Part shown: positions 5,419-5,691 of the stretch, piece after piece | Position numbering within the stretch: position 1 is the stretch's first letter | How the letters are laid out: each line of letters starts with the position of its first letter | Source: Sedimenticola sp. | GTDB taxonomy: Bacteria > Pseudomonadota > Gammaproteobacteria > Chromatiales > Chromatiaceae | NCBI GenBank assembly: GCA_026197195.1 | Contig: JAPHUG010000292.1 | Coordinates: 1 to 5,691, forward strand | Direction of reading: 5' to 3' | Length of the DNA stretch: 5,691 nt | The notes under the pieces: generated by a model | The model's input: the letters and a program-made list of their open reading frames with translations, nothing else | What the model was told of the DNA's origin: nothing | Databases searched by the model: none | Program-made: the position numbers and the translations under genes

Positions 5419-5425
5419 TCACAAG

Positions 5426-5691
5426 ATGTCAAAGATCAGTCATAAACCATGGAACTGGCTCGCCCTTGTCGTATTGTTCATTGTTTCTATTTCACCGCTA
5501 CCCGCGGCAGAGCGTGGTACCACCACCCTGCTGGGAGAGGAGATTCCTCACGGCTTTGATCCGGAAACAGGCAAGCGCATCATCTCTAATGAACGTTGCC
5601 TCACTTGTCATGGTGATGAAAAGCAGCAGACCGATGTGCGGGATGACGGCAGCCCGGTAAAGATCTTTGTCCATCGTGAAGAGATAGAGGC
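5426..5691 (+). CDS. Secreted c-type cytochrome, N-terminal part (runs off the window)
   Basis: The first 88 codons are present. The protein begins with an N-terminal signal: basic start, hydrophobic 11-23 and likely cleavage after Ala28 (PLPAA before ERG), which puts it in the periplasm. A single heme c attachment motif, CLTCH, occupies 58-62 (Cys58 and Cys61 bind the vinyl groups, His62 is the axial ligand). The pattern of heme motif followed by an FVHREEIE stretch recalls multiheme cytochromes that deliver electrons in anaerobic respiration, so more heme motifs probably lie beyond the edge; this is inference. The start is supported by a good ribosome site. The 5' leader may be about 180 nt and carries two palindromes, and the FNR/ANR site upstream suggests induction at low oxygen. 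Confidence 0.85.
   Translation, partial: MSKISHKPWNWLALVVLFIVSISPLPAAERGTTTLLGEEIPHGFDPETGKRIISNERCLTCHGDEKQQTDVRDDGSPVKIFVHREEIE

Larger units (their letters stand above)
4954..5425. other. 472-bp intergenic region between lipobox and cytochrome genes
   Basis: No long gene lies here. It holds, in order, an 8-bp palindrome GGACGTCC (4962-4969), a 9-bp-stem inverted repeat (5036-5067), a possible antisense small ORF (5045-5209), a perfect FNR/ANR box (5196-5209), a terminator-like hairpin (5215-5275) and two short palindromes (5300-5311 and 5335-5356). The density of palindromes suggests a regulatory region. Confidence 0.6.

Noticed and set aside
4954..5425. Possible riboswitch or tRNA in the long intergenic region
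   Set aside because: No cloverleaf or known aptamer core could be recognised by eye. A covariance-model scan would be decisive.
5379..5660. A 93-residue + strand open frame over the start of the cytochrome gene
   Set aside because: It is out of frame with the signal peptide and CxxCH motif, has no good ribosome site and encodes a Ser/Arg-rich, unnatural-looking protein.

Overview
The window (base composition near 50% GC by eye) looks like chromosomal DNA of a Gram-negative bacterium, most likely a gammaproteobacterium with anaerobic or facultative respiration. The reasons are a Tat-exported oxidoreductase, a lipobox protein, a periplasmic c-type cytochrome and a perfect match to the FNR/ANR consensus. 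The taxon is inferred; no marker gene is present. All confident genes lie on the + strand. I see no mobile element, tRNA, rRNA or CRISPR array.

Layout: 3-263 is probably the 3' end of an unrecognised gene. 264-481 is an intergenic region with a -10 hexamer and an FNR-like palindrome. 482-1063 encodes an RBBP9/YdeN-type serine hydrolase. 1128-2144 (GTG start) encodes a secreted protein with two EF-hands and an M23 (LytM-like) domain that lacks one conserved histidine. 2183-3487 is a 12-helix transporter related to ATP/ADP (NTP/NDP) translocases, and 3498-4424, starting 10 nt later, is a Tat-signal aldo/keto reductase; these two are almost certainly cotranscribed. 4474-4953 is a small lipobox/membrane protein with a duplicated charged, Trp-containing C-terminal repeat. 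4954-5425 is a long intergenic region with a terminator-like hairpin, a perfect FNR/ANR box, several palindromes and a possible antisense small membrane ORF. 5426-5691 is the start of a secreted c-type cytochrome that runs off the window.

How they fit together: at least four of the six clear products are exported or membrane-bound (M23/EF-hand protein, transporter, Tat reductase, lipobox protein, plus the cytochrome), so the block reads as envelope functions. The sequence does not show a single pathway linking them. The best-supported regulatory idea is oxygen-responsive control of the cytochrome gene through the box at 5196-5209. I did not find a convincing new multi-gene system. The most worthwhile leads are the degenerate M23 domain, the repeat-bearing lipobox protein, the FNR box with its overlapping terminator, and the antisense small ORF.
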